Assembly (NCBI GenBank): GCA_013399895.1
Contig: VXBA01002403.1
Span: forward strand, 171,980-235,979
From: Serilophus lunatus
Lineage: Eukaryota; Chordata; Aves; Passeriformes; Eurylaimidae
Direction of reading: 5' to 3'
DNA: 64,000 bases
A program made the translations under genes and the position numbers. The first letter of the stretch is position 1, and every line of letters begins with the position of its first letter. Positions 36,501 through 51,500 of the stretch are shown in pieces. The notes below the pieces were generated by a model. The model searched no databases and was not told the DNA's origin. It worked only from the letters and a program-made list of their open reading frames with translations.

Positions 36501-39500
36501 GCCATAGGCATGGACACCTTCCACCAGACCAGGATGCTCCCAGCTTCATCCAGCCTGTCCTTGAACACCTCCAGAGATGAGGCATCCACAGCTTCTCTGG
36601 GCAACCTGTTCCTGTGCTTCACCATCCTCAATGTAACAAAAAAAAAAAAAATTCTTTCTAATGTCCAATTTAAATCTATACTCTTTCAGTTTAAAAACAA
36701 GTGCCAAAATCGAAACAAAGTGTTGAACAAAATCATCTTTCAGTAACTCTTAAATTACATTTATCAGAATTTTTTTAACTTCTGAAATATTCATGCAGCT
36801 GAAGTACATTTAAAAATATGGGCCTTCACCACTATGGCAAAATTACAGAACTACTCTCAAACTTTCTTTGAAATAATTTTTTAGGAATTTTATCCAATAG
36901 AATGCGTGCATCCCTCTAAAATACAAAGAGTTAGTCCAGCTGTCTGATGTACAAGACTTGAGCAAGGTGCTGACTGTGTGAATGTGGACTGCAGGCTCTG
37001 CCTGTGTCCATTGTGTCCAGTGGCATTTTAACATTCTCCAGCAGTTCCAAATTTTCACTATGTGTATATACACTAGCACAGAACTATAGAGTATTTCCCC
37101 AGGGGTTGAAGGCTTATTGTTTGCAACAAACAAAAAAACCCAAACCCACACCAAAATGAACAAACCCACAAGAAGTACATCTGCAGCACATTTTTTTTGT
37201 CCACCATTTTCAAGGAGGGCTGGTCAGTCACAGCATCTCGCTGCATGGAAAGCACTGGAATCATCACATATGTACAATGGTTCTATTATGCAATTTAGAC
37301 TCTTAAAGAGAGAAAGCATAAAAATTCACATATAATTTACAACATCTGAACAGAGGGTTTTTTTCCCCTCATTAAAGATACCTTCTACAAACAAACACAT
37401 TGTTTTAAAAATTAGCATATTTAGGATGCACAAACATAATTTTGTTTTGAGATAGCACTTCCAGAAATAAAAATTATTTCTGACCTTTATATTGCCTTTA
37501 AACACATCTGTTTCCCAGGATAAGCCAAGTGTCCCAGTAAGAGGCAAATGCTTCCTATTATTCTTTAAGCTTATAACTGTGAGCTTCAAGTATCCATTTG
37601 CAATGTCACCTGAAAATATAAACAATATATAGCATTATACCAGTACAAATCAAGTACACTGTAAGTGTTTTCTTATCTTCTCTCCATGTCTTTATTTTCT
37701 TCCCACTCACCAAGAAGGAGCCCTGACATACTCTAACAGCCAGATATCAAGCACATTTTAGAGAAATTAAGTTGCAGTTCAGGGCTTCCATTCTGTGACC
37801 CAGAGTAGAAGCAGCAGCTAAAAAGGATTTTGTATGTTTTTAGTATAAAAACATGAATGCCACTTAAACTTACACAAGGATGCAGTATTTCATTTTCATG
37901 CCACCAGTGCCTCCATCACTGCCCACTCCCTAGAATTCAAGCTCAACATATAACACATGAAATAAATTATGAAACATTTTACCTGCCTCTTTTTAAAAAT
38001 TATTTAAACGTCTCTGCTCTGACTAGTAACTCAAATAACACAATGCAACAGGGTATAAGGATAACTATTAATCCTCCTTGGAAAGGATATTGGATCATTT
38101 AAATTGACGTGCAGTATGCTTTGATTTGAATCAAGTTTTTAAATTATGGATTTGATCATTTTTTAAATAGTTTTTGAAAGGCTCACTTTTTTTTGATAGA
38201 ATTATTATGATTAATGGTTATTTTATGACTATCTATAACCACATTTCTTCAGGATCTCTTCTTCTCCTTCAGAAAAGATCGACTTTTTATAGTTGTTCTT
38301 TTTCCCTTGCTATCAGAGAAGGAAAAGTTAACCAAGGAGTCCAACAGTCTAATTATAACTTGGAGTACATCATAAGGAGTATGATTTCTGACTTCAAAAG
38401 AAGTAAAAATAAAATTACACTGGCAGACTTCTTAGTAGGACATCCCTTAAACAAGTTTCCTTGAACAAGAAATACTCTCTTAACAAACAAAAGCACTAGA
38501 GACCTCAATATAGTAAAAAACAAAAAAAAAAAAAAAAAAAAAAAAAAAGAAATATCTATCTAGCACTTGAAGGAGATGGACGGGAAGGCAGAGTTGGAAT
38601 TACCAGGAACAGTCTGCTTGTCATGATCCAGTAGCAGGCCCTGGATGGTAAGAATAACTGAAGAGGCTTATAGAGGTTTAAGACACAGGGGACAACAGTG
38701 AAAAAAGAGGAATGTTTTGCCTGTGATTCTCTTTCAATCAAGCCCAAGAAGCAGCGTGAGGCTACAGACAGAAGCAGCAGGCTATGAGTTAAACAGCTGC
38801 AGCCTGTGTCACTGCAGTGGCAGCAAAACCTTTGCTTGGTGGCTGCTTTAAGCAGACAGCTGGAGGCAGTGGAGGAGAAAGCAAGCCCACAGTTTACCAG
38901 AGAAACCAGAAACTTCTCTGAATTGGTAGCAGGCCAAGCAACTCCTGAGAGGCGCCAGGCCACAAAACAATGTTGGAAAGGCATCACCCACAAGTGGGGA
39001 GTCCAAAGAACACTTACTCTGGGGAGAAAACAGCCCAGCATGACAGAGGACAAGAAGCTGCAGTTTTTCCAGTTCAGACACTGTCAGGAATAGGAGCATG
39101 AATACAGTAAAACTAACACGACTATGTCCAGGAAATATTTTGTATGGTTGAAAGAAAATGCAATGCTCCAGAGAGTGATACTGTCCTTGCAGTGAAATCC
39201 CAGAGAACTCAGCAAAGAAAATGTAAGCAGATTTCATTTCCAGTATCTAGTTCAAAGCGCAGAAAGGCTACTAAGTTGACACCTGCCCAAATGGTTCAGC
39301 ATCAAATGTCAGTAAATCAAATCCAATGACAACAATTTACTCAAGGTAAAAATATTTTAGATAAATAGTTTACTGAGTGAACACTGAAAGTCCACATTTA
39401 AAGTTGAGCTGTTATACAGGAGATTTGAAAACATCTGTCAACAAGCATTTTTTCCAAAGGACTATTCAGCTATCTGCAATTTTGATTTTGAAAAACATCT

Positions 39501-42500
39501 ATTTCTCTTATGCATTCAAAACAAATGAAAATTTGAATGGAATAAAAACAGATTAGAAAAAAGCGTACTGCTAATAAATTAATGAAGCCCAGGACACCAC
39601 TACTACAGCACGGCATTACTACAGCATTGTTATAAATCTCCTGTTGCAGTTACTACTCAACTTTAGGCAGAATGGAAACAGGCAACAGATCAGGAATTTT
39701 TTTAAATATAAAAGCTCCATTGCAGTCCTCATATCCAGAAGAAAGGAAAAGTCTGCCTAGAAATGAGCAAGAAGCTGAAGGCTAAGTACTGAAATCTCCC
39801 CTTCCTCACCCCAATCAGATGAAAAAAGGAAATTAAAGGGCAGAACAGTCTATGTTAAACATACCAAGACAAACACAGAAGACATGGCCTTCTTCAGCCT
39901 GATCTAGACTTTATTTCATTGTCCCCTTATCATGTCTACAGTCTGGGGTTTATGCACATATACACATAAAACAGCAAAGCAGCAGAGTAAGTTACAGGAA
40001 CAAATATTTCCCAATAAAGGTAATATAAATAAAGAGAATATGTATCATGTAGATAAACCTCAGGGGAAAAGAAACAAGTAGTCCAATAGTTCTAAGGCAC
40101 TTATTTTAGCTAAAAGCCAAGGAAGTTTGTTTTGCTAACCAAGCCTTTGTTGCAAGTAATTTGATGGGTATTTTCTGAGGAAAGTCTGTGCTTAACACTA
40201 CTTCTTGTGCCAACAACTTGCCTTACCACATTGCAATGATCACTTAAACTTGCAAGTCAATCTTCAAGGTCAAGCAAAACATTTCAAATACATGATTTGA
40301 AATTTTAAAAAGAAATCTTAACCGCTCTCTAAACACGCAAAAAACATTCCTTACATTTTGCTAAGACAACATCAAGAAGAAATAACATTGAAAAGCCAAA
40401 GCTTAAACTACCATGTGACTACAAAGCTATGCTTAAAAGGTTGAAAATCTGGGTTAATACATTTCAAGAATGCTTATCAAGAAGCCAGATTCATGGCCCA
40501 TCACATGAAAAGCCTGTCATAGCTTCCTGGAAACAAGGAAAGTTTTCCAAATACTTCCAGTTCACTCTACGCTATTTCTTATCAAGATGATATTACCAAT
40601 GCTGTTTACATGAAAGACAGCTAAAAATAAAATGCTACAACCTAACTAAAACAGCATAACAAACCAGGTAGTTACTGCAGTGCAAGTATTAATAACAGAA
40701 AAAAAAAATCTGAAACCATCACATACATACCCCACCCACTTAGTTCAATGAAGTGTAATACAACTTTTTAAACTTAATAGTAAGAATTCTGCAAAAAGAA
40801 TTGAAAAAAGAGCAGGAAAATGAAGTACAACACTAAAAAGCACTAACAAGAAGCAGACAAAGATACAACTAAACTTGAACAAATAAATCAGTTATTCAGC
40901 AGAATACAAATGGGTGTTCTCTGGTAACCTAAGAATGTATAGATTCCTAATGGAAACCAATAAATAATAAGTGTAAGAGCTGATAACTAATCTGTATCTC
41001 ACTTTGTAGAAACTGCCATTGGCATGTCACATCCATAATTTAAAATAAATCCAGCTTGGGTAGAGAATTCTAAGAAATAGCAAGACTTCTCATTATGTCT
41101 GAGACCTCCATGCTTCAGAGTCATCCCAGAGAATGGGACAAAGAGTATTATTAGGATGGAGCTTAAAAACAAAGCACAAATAATCAAAACGCAACCACCT
41201 TGGACAGACTTGCACGGTCAACCACACTGAGAAACACCATGTTTACCAGAAAGAGCAAAATGAACAACAAATTACAATGAAAATACGTGAAAGCAGATAA
41301 CCATAAGCTGCCTCACTACACCATTTTTGGAGGAAGTCAAGCGTTTTCCTAAAGTAGTTATTGTGCAAGCACACAGAAGGTACTAGATGACAAATGAGCT
41401 TATTGTCTGCAGAACTATTCTTCAGCTGTCTGATACCCTGTGAGACCAGAATCCAGAGGCTGTCACACTGCTGAAGGCAACAAAACCAATTCAGCAAACA
41501 CTAGAGATCCTAAAACAGATTCTGTAACTTGCAATGTGAGATAGCATCCCAGCTGTAGATCATGGACATTTGCTAAAATTTGTATAAACATCAGCATAAT
41601 CTTCTACAGATGTAGCTTCTGAGCAGTAAAAGAGTGATACGAAGAAGTGTGCTACATGGATAGACTTTTCGGTGAAGCTTTAGCCTTAGAAGCCTTCCTT
41701 TATTTCAGGCTTGAAGCTTTCCTGGAATTCGAAAACATGCATCTTTCAGATTCAAGGACTACAACACTCCATGACGTGCACAAGGCTGCAGTCTACATGA
41801 CAGTTCTCAGAGTCACCAAATACATATGAAAAGAAAAAAACAAAACAAAACAAACGACTCACGGGGAAATTTGTTGTAACCCAATAAATGCACTGGAGCC
41901 TGACAACATCGCCCTCTACTGTCAGCAAAACCACTACTTTCTGAAATCCACAGAAGACTCAGTAGTGTTGCTATCCCAAAAATACTGGGGAGCAATAAGT
42001 AGCTTACGTCCTTAAATTAGTTGTTTAATTTTAATATTTTAATCTGTATCTGCTGACAGAAAGGCAACTGTGTTAACTGTGGGAAGAATTGTGCTGAAAT
42101 TACATCAAAAGAGGGATCACCTAAGTATTCTGCAAAACCCTTGCATAATTATGAAGTTGGGGTGTACAAGAACAAGAACAGGTGGTCAATGATGTCCCAC
42201 GAAAGGAAATGCTGAGAATCAAAAAGAGAAGCACAGTTAAAAACAATCACTGAAATTTTTTATTACACAATGGAAGGATGTCAGAATAGGCAACCTTACT
42301 CTGATTGAAATAAAAACTGTAAATCTTAACGTTCCCAGTAACTTCTACAAACACATTTAAATACTTAATTTGTAAATGCACCTGAAGTATACTCGAGGGG
42401 AATTACAAAGAAATAGGCCTCTAAAATGTATGAGGACAAATTGTCTCTATAGTTTACAAGTGGTAGGAACATCAGCCTGCACCAAAACCTGTTCCACTGC

Positions 42501-45500
42501 ATTATTATTGCAGCATTGAACCAAACAAAAATACCCTGACAATGTGCAGAACTTTGTGTCACCACCTCAATGTACCAGCAGGCAGACTTCTTACAGAGCA
42601 GGCTTACAATGCCACACAATGCCCCATGCAGAAATAATGGAGTCACACAACAATCAGAAAGACAGCTTACTCTTAAAAATCCATTTCAGTTTCTGCCCTT
42701 AAACAGGGACACTGGAAACTAGAAGGAGAGATGTAGCAGGGGATCATTTTAACAACAGCATTTACTGTTCTGTCAACTATACCTTTTCTGCAGAAGAGGT
42801 TCTTGAATGTTTCACACAGGTAGTTGCAGCTTCTGCCATGCATGTCGAGATGCAGACTGTAGTCATGCAGTCCATATTCTGGGTCAATATCATCCAATAC
42901 AGGCTGATTAGGTGGAGGGGCATATTGACTTAAAAATATAATAATACAGTTAAGCAAAGGGAAATGATTTAATAGAAAGAGATATAATACACTGCCCTGG
43001 AAACTATCATCTTCAGAGAGTTTTGAAATCAAACATCTCTAGTTCATCATAACTCTTTTACGCTACCTAACACAGTGTCTAGTATTTCTAATCACCTGTT
43101 CAGCCTGGCCAACTTTAAAAGGTGCATCTGATAAATTTCAAAATATGGACCTGCCTACAAAAAAAAAAAAAAGCATCAGCTTAAGTACAATTCTAAAAGC
43201 TCATTAACTAGACACTTCTCTGAAATAGCAATTATTGGAATAATTTTGTCTATGCCTAACCTAAAGAAGAACTACTGCACACAAATGACCTGAAAAGACC
43301 AAATGCCAGAGGCAACTGAACAGCTTCTATTTAGGGTCCTATTTGGTACTACAGGAAATGGTTGTTAAATCTTACCTTCTCTGTTAAAAAGAGCCACACT
43401 AAGTTCCAGTGGGCACATAAGACTACCAGCAGATAGAACAGTATCTGAGAGAAAGCTGAGAGGAAAATGAATTCCCCAGATAATGTTGTAAAGCTGAAAA
43501 AGTCCATCTTTTTAAACAGTTTACAGTGTATTGCATTATATTATACACACTGCAACGTACACAAACACTACATAGGAAATCCAGCTAGTTTCTCAAAAGG
43601 ACTGGAAAACAAATGCAGGCACCTTACCAGGTTACCAGAATATTCTTCTCCCCTCTTACACAGCTAAAGATTACTTTTCTACTTCCTAAAACGTCGCACT
43701 CTTTTCTATGTCTTTCAGATTGGCAGAGGCAATAAAAAGACCGCTTGTTAAAAGGGAGCAAGTATTGGCAGTGTATTTCTAACCTTCTCAATACAGCCAG
43801 TAGCTGTACACTTTCAAGACTAAAACTATCTCCTTTGTAGTATAACAATGGCAACATTTTAGTCTGAAAATTCTTCTACAGTCTTGTATATAGTTAGTGT
43901 AATTGTTGTTACAGTAAACAAGAATACATCAAACACGAATAGTCAATTACTGCCTAAACCTAAGCCTCTTACCATCAGTCAATTTTAACTGTAAAACTCA
44001 AAGCTTTATTCAAAAGGTTATCTTTAATACCCACAAAGGAGAAACTAAACTTACACAGTAGCAGAACCCAAAATGCTTCTCTCAAGAAGTTGATGATAAT
44101 GAAGACTCACCATAACAAAGGCAATTTCATTTTTCTCCTGAAAAGAAAATACATCTACTTTAATTAACATCTGTAAATGGTGGGGGTTTTTTTTACAAAG
44201 TCTTCCTAAGCATTAAAATTCATAGATTAGTGCTGCTGCTTATTACTCTGCCCATTACTGTAATGTTAATAATGGCTTGCTTTAACACTTGGAGTCCTAC
44301 AATGAGTACTGTCTTTTCACAAGAGCACAAAATATACGTAAAAGCAGCATTTTTGTATTATGGGGAAAGAGAAGGAAACTAGCTACGTTAGGGCAAAAGT
44401 TACCAGAGAAATCCACAAATTGTACTTCTCTAGCCTCCACTTTCTACTTTAAAACCGATACCTAAGCAGAATCAAACAGGACTTACTCCCTGCTATTGAA
44501 TACTCAAGATCAAGTTTATTTTCCTATGCAAGGAACTATTTGTAAAGAGTGCTACCATCAGTGAGGAATAAATTATTCAATAGAAATGGTGAAATTCAAA
44601 GTAAAACTTCAGATGTCTTCATCAAATTATATACTCCTGAGAAAACATTAAGACACAACCTTCTATATGCCTACATAGCTCAAAAAAAAAAAGGTCAGTG
44701 TGAGAACTAAATACAGACAAAGGCATTCATTTATTTCAAGCATACAGAATACTAGGACATCAGCTCTTTTTTTTTTTTTTTAAATGCATTTTTAAGTCCT
44801 ACATTTACAAACACAAAAGACAATAGCAAAACTATTCATAGCCAGCAGGCCATTGCCTGCTGAAATGTGGGCAAGTATTGTTTTTACCTCTCTGGGTTAC
44901 CAGAAAATGGCATCCTCTGTTTGAACTTCTGGTTTCCTAACTACTGTAATTTCATAATGCAAAATTACAGCTAAAGAAGTTGTAAAACAGAAATTTATCA
45001 TTCCCAGTCTCTCAGCCTTTCTCTATCCAGAAGGCCTGCATAACCTGTCTTAGGCTGTCAAAATTACCAGCATCAACAGCTTCTGCTGCACAGCTAAGCT
45101 GTGTGCCAAAAACTATGGGTAAAATTTGTGATTACTACTCCCCTCTACAGTTAACTGCCTAATGTTACCCTACCTACACAGAGAATAAGAACAGCTCTGT
45201 TCAGAAAAACTCCTAGTCTGAGGCACTTGATTGAACCATTTCCAGGTGCTGAAAGAGTTCTCTTTCTAAGCATGGGAGCAAGACCACAGGATCAACAGTA
45301 CTGGGACACAACTTACTAAATTTCTGAAGATGCAAATGAAATGGCTGTTCATTTACCAGAGCTTTTCATAGCTAAACACAGCCCGTAACAGGCTTATGCA
45401 GGTCAGCCAGTCTCAAGTTTTCTGGGAAATGGACTTTCCCTCTTATCTTTAAAGAAGTATTCCTTCTGTGGTTTTAAGCAGTGCCTCTTGTGACTATGCA

Positions 45501-48500
45501 CATCTGAGGTAGCACATTTCCAGCTGGAAATTAAGACACAACTCTGAGCAACCGTTCACGGGATCCCTGAGGAAAATTTCTTGTCAGTGACATGTGACAT
45601 TACGTGTATGTCGATAACGTGGCTGAGGGAGTAAGAAAAGGCTGCCACCTCTGAAATCAGACCAAGAACAGAACCCATGGGACAGGCTTCCATAGCGCCT
45701 AGCCCTACGTAACTTCTACTTCAGATGTTTTGCACTGCTCTCTAAAGACATTCATCTCTACATACAGCCCACAGAGCCCAACTGCTTAACTTGGACACTT
45801 AATATCAAGAATTTAATATCCCCAGAAGGGCATGATTTACAGCATTCCTACTGCTGGAGCAGGGTATAGCTACCTGGTGATGTAGATTAAAGTTAAGTTG
45901 CCTTGTGGGGACTCATCACTTTGAGTGATGTGAACAGGGCATGGCATGAATCAGGGAAAGAAGCACATCTCTCCTCAAACTATTCTATTTAAAATGACTT
46001 CAGGATATCAAACTTTGGCATGCGAAGACTGCAAAATAAATAAAACTAAACATAGTATCTAATATAGTATGATACATAATTGATCTTTTAATTAGAGGCA
46101 GGATTTTTGAAAAGTACAGCTATTCCTGCAACAGCGCTTTAAAATACAATAAATCATCTCCTAGCTCTCCCTATGTGCACTTTGCTGTAACTAGTTTAAA
46201 CAAGATGTTTCAAAATCCAAAGAAAAAAAAAAAAAAGGTAGATAAAAAAAAAAATTAAAAACCTCCCTAAATCCCAAACTATAAGGCAAAAAAAATCTGT
46301 TCCTTCAAGTGATAATAAAATACTGAAACAAAATGTTATCTTACCTTCCAAACTCCTACTAAAAGTCCTGGAAACAGAATGAAGAGCCGGACAAGCTTAT
46401 CAGCACCAACTGCTACACTGTGTTCAGTCAGGTTAGCCAGATGGTATTCAACAATTAAGGAACGTCGACGAGGTCTTTGAAAAGAATGCACAAAATGTAG
46501 CAAAAAGGCTACCTCTCCTTATTTAAAGTCCTGCCTAATTTCATTTTTAACTCCGAACATGCAGTGGAAATGGTTTTGAAAGCATTTGGTATGCACAGCC
46601 ATAAACAGTATTTTTGAACCACTACAGTGTACTAGCAGGATCTCAACCCCTAACAAGAAAAGAATTACTTGAAAATTTCTTTTTAAAACTACATTGGAAC
46701 TAGATGGAATCACTTCACTTTTGTCAGTATGAAGCAAGCTACTAATCCAAATTCTTCCTCCAGAGAAGCAAAATTCAACGGAAAGGATCAAACTGTACAT
46801 ATCACCCATTAACTAAAGTTCATACTTCACATTCTTACTAACTTATGATGCATTTAAAAACAAGAGCAGAACACAGAAAAAAAAGTCTTTCTAAAACCCT
46901 TTGCAGACTTGGGCACCTATTATACTTAAAACAGTTCCCAGACTTGCCAGTAGTATCACTGTAGGGTTCCCTACCATATACTGCTGGGAAGGCAGCAACC
47001 AACAGGAACTTCATCACACTGCCTCAAATTGAGAGACTCAGGGCACCGATGAGACATCATAGAATCACAGACAGAAAGTTAAGGGGTTGGAGCGATCCTT
47101 AAAGATCATCTAGTCCCAAACCCTGATTCCATGGGCAGGGATACCTCCCACTACACCAGGTTGCTCAAGGCCTTATCAAACCTGGCACCGAACATTGCCA
47201 GGACTGGGACATCCACAATCTCCCTGGGCAACCTCTTCCAGTGTCTCACCATCCTTACAGTAAAAAATTTCCTCCTAATCAACATCAACCCTCTCCTTTA
47301 AGTCAATCAGGCTTATATTAATACAGGAACATCTCCAAAGCTCCTGCACTAGCTCCTTACAGCCTTAACATGGGCATTCTGACATTGGTGAAACCATTAC
47401 CTTCATGGGTATTCAGAAGCAGTAAAAACTTATTATTCTGTGAAGTAAATACACCAGCTTTCTTTTCCTGTTTTCTAGATAGGAATCATCATCTTGGCAA
47501 AACAACTACATTTCCCACACAATTTGACTGCAAGACTTGTTCAACTGTCTTTATACCAAAAGGCTTCTCTTGACTTACTTCTTTTTTAAGCAAATATTCT
47601 GCTTCTGCTTGAGGAAACAGGGGTTTTTTAGATGACCAATTCTCTCTTTTCAGTTCATATGCCTAGGGGCTTTTGTAAGAAGCATGTAGGCAACACTGCA
47701 CATACTACACAGATAGACAGAGGCATGTTCAAAACTCCTTTACAGCAACCAAGTACCTCAGATATATTTAAATGAAAAGTGTCTCTTTTCTCAGAACATA
47801 ATGCCAGAAAAACACAGTACACATTTAAGTTACAAAACAACCACTATGCTGTAGGCTGGTGTGTTTTTTTTTAAATGCGTGTACTTAGACTGCACTTGCA
47901 GTTACACATCAAGCTGCCTAAACTCACATAAACAGATCGGAAATAAATGTTAACAACATAGATTACCTGATTGCAGCCATATAAATTCTGATGAACTGCT
48001 CCAAGCTAAATGTCTCACATTAAATTCTCCTAGATTTATATGTTTATTTCATGCTTATTTGTATCTATGCCTTAGATTCAGCTTTCCAAGTCAGGATCCA
48101 TCAGTCTGTGTGTCACATGCCATTAGCTAAATTAACCTATGAATTAATGTCACAGCTTGTTGGATTATATTATTTCTTGCTAAAAAGCTCTACTAATGAA
48201 ATAAAGAACATAGACCTCAGAAGAAATACTATGGAAAGGCTTCCTAATAAAGAATTAATTTGTTGAGTCAAACCAGCTCCTACAGACACATTATCAACAG
48301 TTAGACCAAAAATGACCCTCAAAAGCCCTGTGTTAAAACTCACCCATTCTTGTTGGGAGATCTGCTTTGGTCAAGAAGCAACGGTGTAACTCCAAACAGT
48401 TTTAGGGTTAACACGACGTCTAAGCATGGCCAGTCTGTACTATACCAAAGTATGGTAACAGATGTGTCCTTAAATGACAGGTTTGCTTTCTCTATTACAT

Positions 48501-51500
48501 GTTCTTTTCCATTTTTATCCGTTAGAACAATTATCCAACTCAAGCCAGAGGCTCTGTTATTTAGGAATTGAGACGAGAGAGGGATATTTAGAAAAAAAGG
48601 TCCCCAAAGTGACAAAATTTAAATTATGCTTTCAATAGAATGTTTAAATTTCTACTAACTGCTACTTATGATGATAAATGACCGGGCCTGAGAAACATAT
48701 CTTCCCCTTATGATACACATTTTATAGCCTTTTCCATACCACCTCCCCTAGTGTTTCCAATTAATATTCTATACATTTTTCTCAAGTAAACCTCTTCTGT
48801 GACAAGGCACCGCTTACTTTATAGCTTCTTTGTTTTTAAATGGAAGACCCGTATAAGGATCTAGAGGTTTAACAAGTCGCATTACTCTAGTTTTGACAGC
48901 AGCTGTTTGTTTCAAGATGTATTCTTTCTTCCAGTACCCAGGCTTTTTATCATGTAGAGCAGCACAGCCCAAGGAAACAGCTTCTGTTTGTTCAGACTTC
49001 ATTTGCCAAATTGTCCTTCTTGGCTGAAAACATCTGGAATAGATCTTCAGCCAAATTCCACTGAAAATAAAGAGAAAAAAACACATAAATATCAAGAATA
49101 GTCATTTAATTCTTTTATACTCATATCTCAGCTACTCTTGAGGATAATGTTAGCAGAAAAATAGAAAGTCCTGAATTATCAGCAAACTGTAGTTGATCTA
49201 AATCTAAGTTCCTAAGAGCAGAAACCGGAGCCTCCTCGGTATGAGTCAAGAAAATACGAAGGCACAGTTGTACACTTTTCCCCATTTTGACCTTCCAAAA
49301 GCTCACATGAGGTCAGTTTCCCTGGTGCAAACATGAAGGCTCAGGAACCCAAGATGTCAGCCTTTCTCATGGGCTTACTAGGTTATCCAAGAGATCGTGG
49401 AATCTCCGAACACATCTCTTGGTCTGGTTTATACCTACCAAATGAAATCCACTTACAACTGTCTGCTCTACCACTGGGGGAAAAAAGGAAAAAGTTATTC
49501 AGTTAATTCTTAAAATACTTCAGTAAGATTGAGAAACATCTCAACTACACACACACAAAATGTTTGACCAGTGCTCTAGAAAGTAGGCTAATCAGATATC
49601 AAGACCTTCCCACTGTTTTACAGTGCTCAATAGCACACTAGATTATCTGGTTTTTAAAAGGTCTTCCTTCCCCTTATGCTACTGCTTCCTTCAATGACAC
49701 TCACTGAAGCAGACTTAAAAATTTTAAAAAATGAAAGAACCAAACAACTCCCAAACAAAGCAGCACACATACGAGAGAAAGCTATCATGAGGAAACTAAG
49801 AAAAGGTAAGCCTTGTCTGTCTTCCTGAATATATGGGATCCAGGATGAAGCTCAGAGACAACACAGCCGCATTCAGCTACTGAAGTGAAAACTGGTAATG
49901 GTTAAGCAGTTACTTTTGAAAGTTCCACTCCAAAACAATCATGCATCCCCTCACATAAAATCCATTCATAGAAAAAGTTTTTTAATACCTCTTACTCAGC
50001 AAAAATAATCTGTGCCCCTCAAGTTTCTCACACAACTGGTGGGGTGGAGGAGGACAATTAGAATCACCGGCATTTGGTGGTAGCAGTGTCACCTCAAACC
50101 CTTCTGTACCGGCTTTGGAAAAGCTCAGAGAAGACATGACTTTCCGAAGACAAAGAAACATGTGACAGGAATGATGGGTTCATCTCTTTCATATCAGGAA
50201 AACTAGGAGGTCACATTTCTGTTCCCCACACCCCAGAATCTCCAGGACAGTTCATGGAATATTTGGTACAAGCTACAAGAATTCAAACAATAATCTGCAA
50301 ATAAAGGTTGCCAATAAGTTTTCTAATTTTAAAATGCTAGCCACACAGACTACATAACTGCACTAAAGAAAATTAATAGCAAGAGAAACAGATTCTCAAG
50401 AGACATTTTCTATCATTTATCAGCAATATTACCTTTAACAGTCCTCCCTTATCCCCAGGGAAACTTACACTTACATGCTTTGTAATGCATGTTTCCTCTA
50501 CTTAAAGCATGAAAACTTGTAAGGACTGAATCCATCCCACACTGTCTCCTACCCATTAAAACTATTCTGAATTCATCAGCTGCTAAGAATAAGTCTCTGT
50601 GTGCTGAAAGCCAGGCTCTGGTTATTGATGCAAACATACCAAGGAATTTTACAAAACCCTGCCAGCCTGCTGCTGTGCAGACACACATAGAATCCCCCAC
50701 TGCCATTTTTTGAGACAAAGCTATTTAAAACACACAGACCAGTAAGCCATGACTGGTCAAGCTGAGTTTACAGTCAACATGAGCTTTCATCAAAATTGGG
50801 GCAGGGAGGGGAACGCAAAGAACAATCCCTTAGGTAAAACATTTTAAGACCAGAAAAGGCAGTGAGGTTATTAGATAGTATAAAAACACTTCTGATAGAG
50901 AGAGGAAATTCCTATTTAACTCCAAAGCAGTTTAGAACTGTGGAGTAATGAAAACAGAGGAGAGATGTCTTTGACATATACTCACCAGTTGAAACTGAGC
51001 TGTGCATCATCCAATTGGTCTTAACCAGCCTAAAAGGTCCAGAAAGATATCCTCCTATAACACTCTTCTGTTAACTAGAAATCCCTTCCCAAGAGAAAAA
51101 CATCCTTTCTTCTAAGGGGAGAGATACTCCACATCGGACTGCATGGTGCTGAAGAGACAGGGCTTCGCAGTAGGCATTTCCTGCCTACTTTTTTCCTGCC
51201 ATATGAAGGTTGGGTCTCAGCCAATATAAGTTGAGTGACAATAGACTTGCCCCAAATACCTAGCATCTTTATCCTCACTCACAGCTACATATTGCTTCTT
51301 CCTTTCCCAAAAAACCATTGTGCAAGAAGATTTGAAATCAGGTTAAGAAGCTCGACATTTCAGTTAGAGCAGGGGGGCAGAGGAGAAAAGGGAGGACTTG
51401 AAATCACAAATGTTTAGAAAGGTACCACTCCCCCTTGATCCTCAACTTCTTAAGAATTCAGGGCAGAGAAATCAAAAAGGCATCCAACAGGGAGGCACAG

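Larger units (their letters stand above)
37610..42782 (-). other. FBXO15 intron 8
   Basis: 5.2-kb intron, mostly AT-rich. It contains the 27-A run and the GC-richer open segment listed separately. I see no other recognisable element or exon. Confidence 0.7.

Noticed and set aside
43374..43447. Exon-like segment on the minus strand with an acceptor ctctcag and a donor gtaaga
   Set aside because: It would fall inside FBXO15 intron 7, but exons 7 and 8 already join with a conserved peptide and correct phase, so it is not needed.
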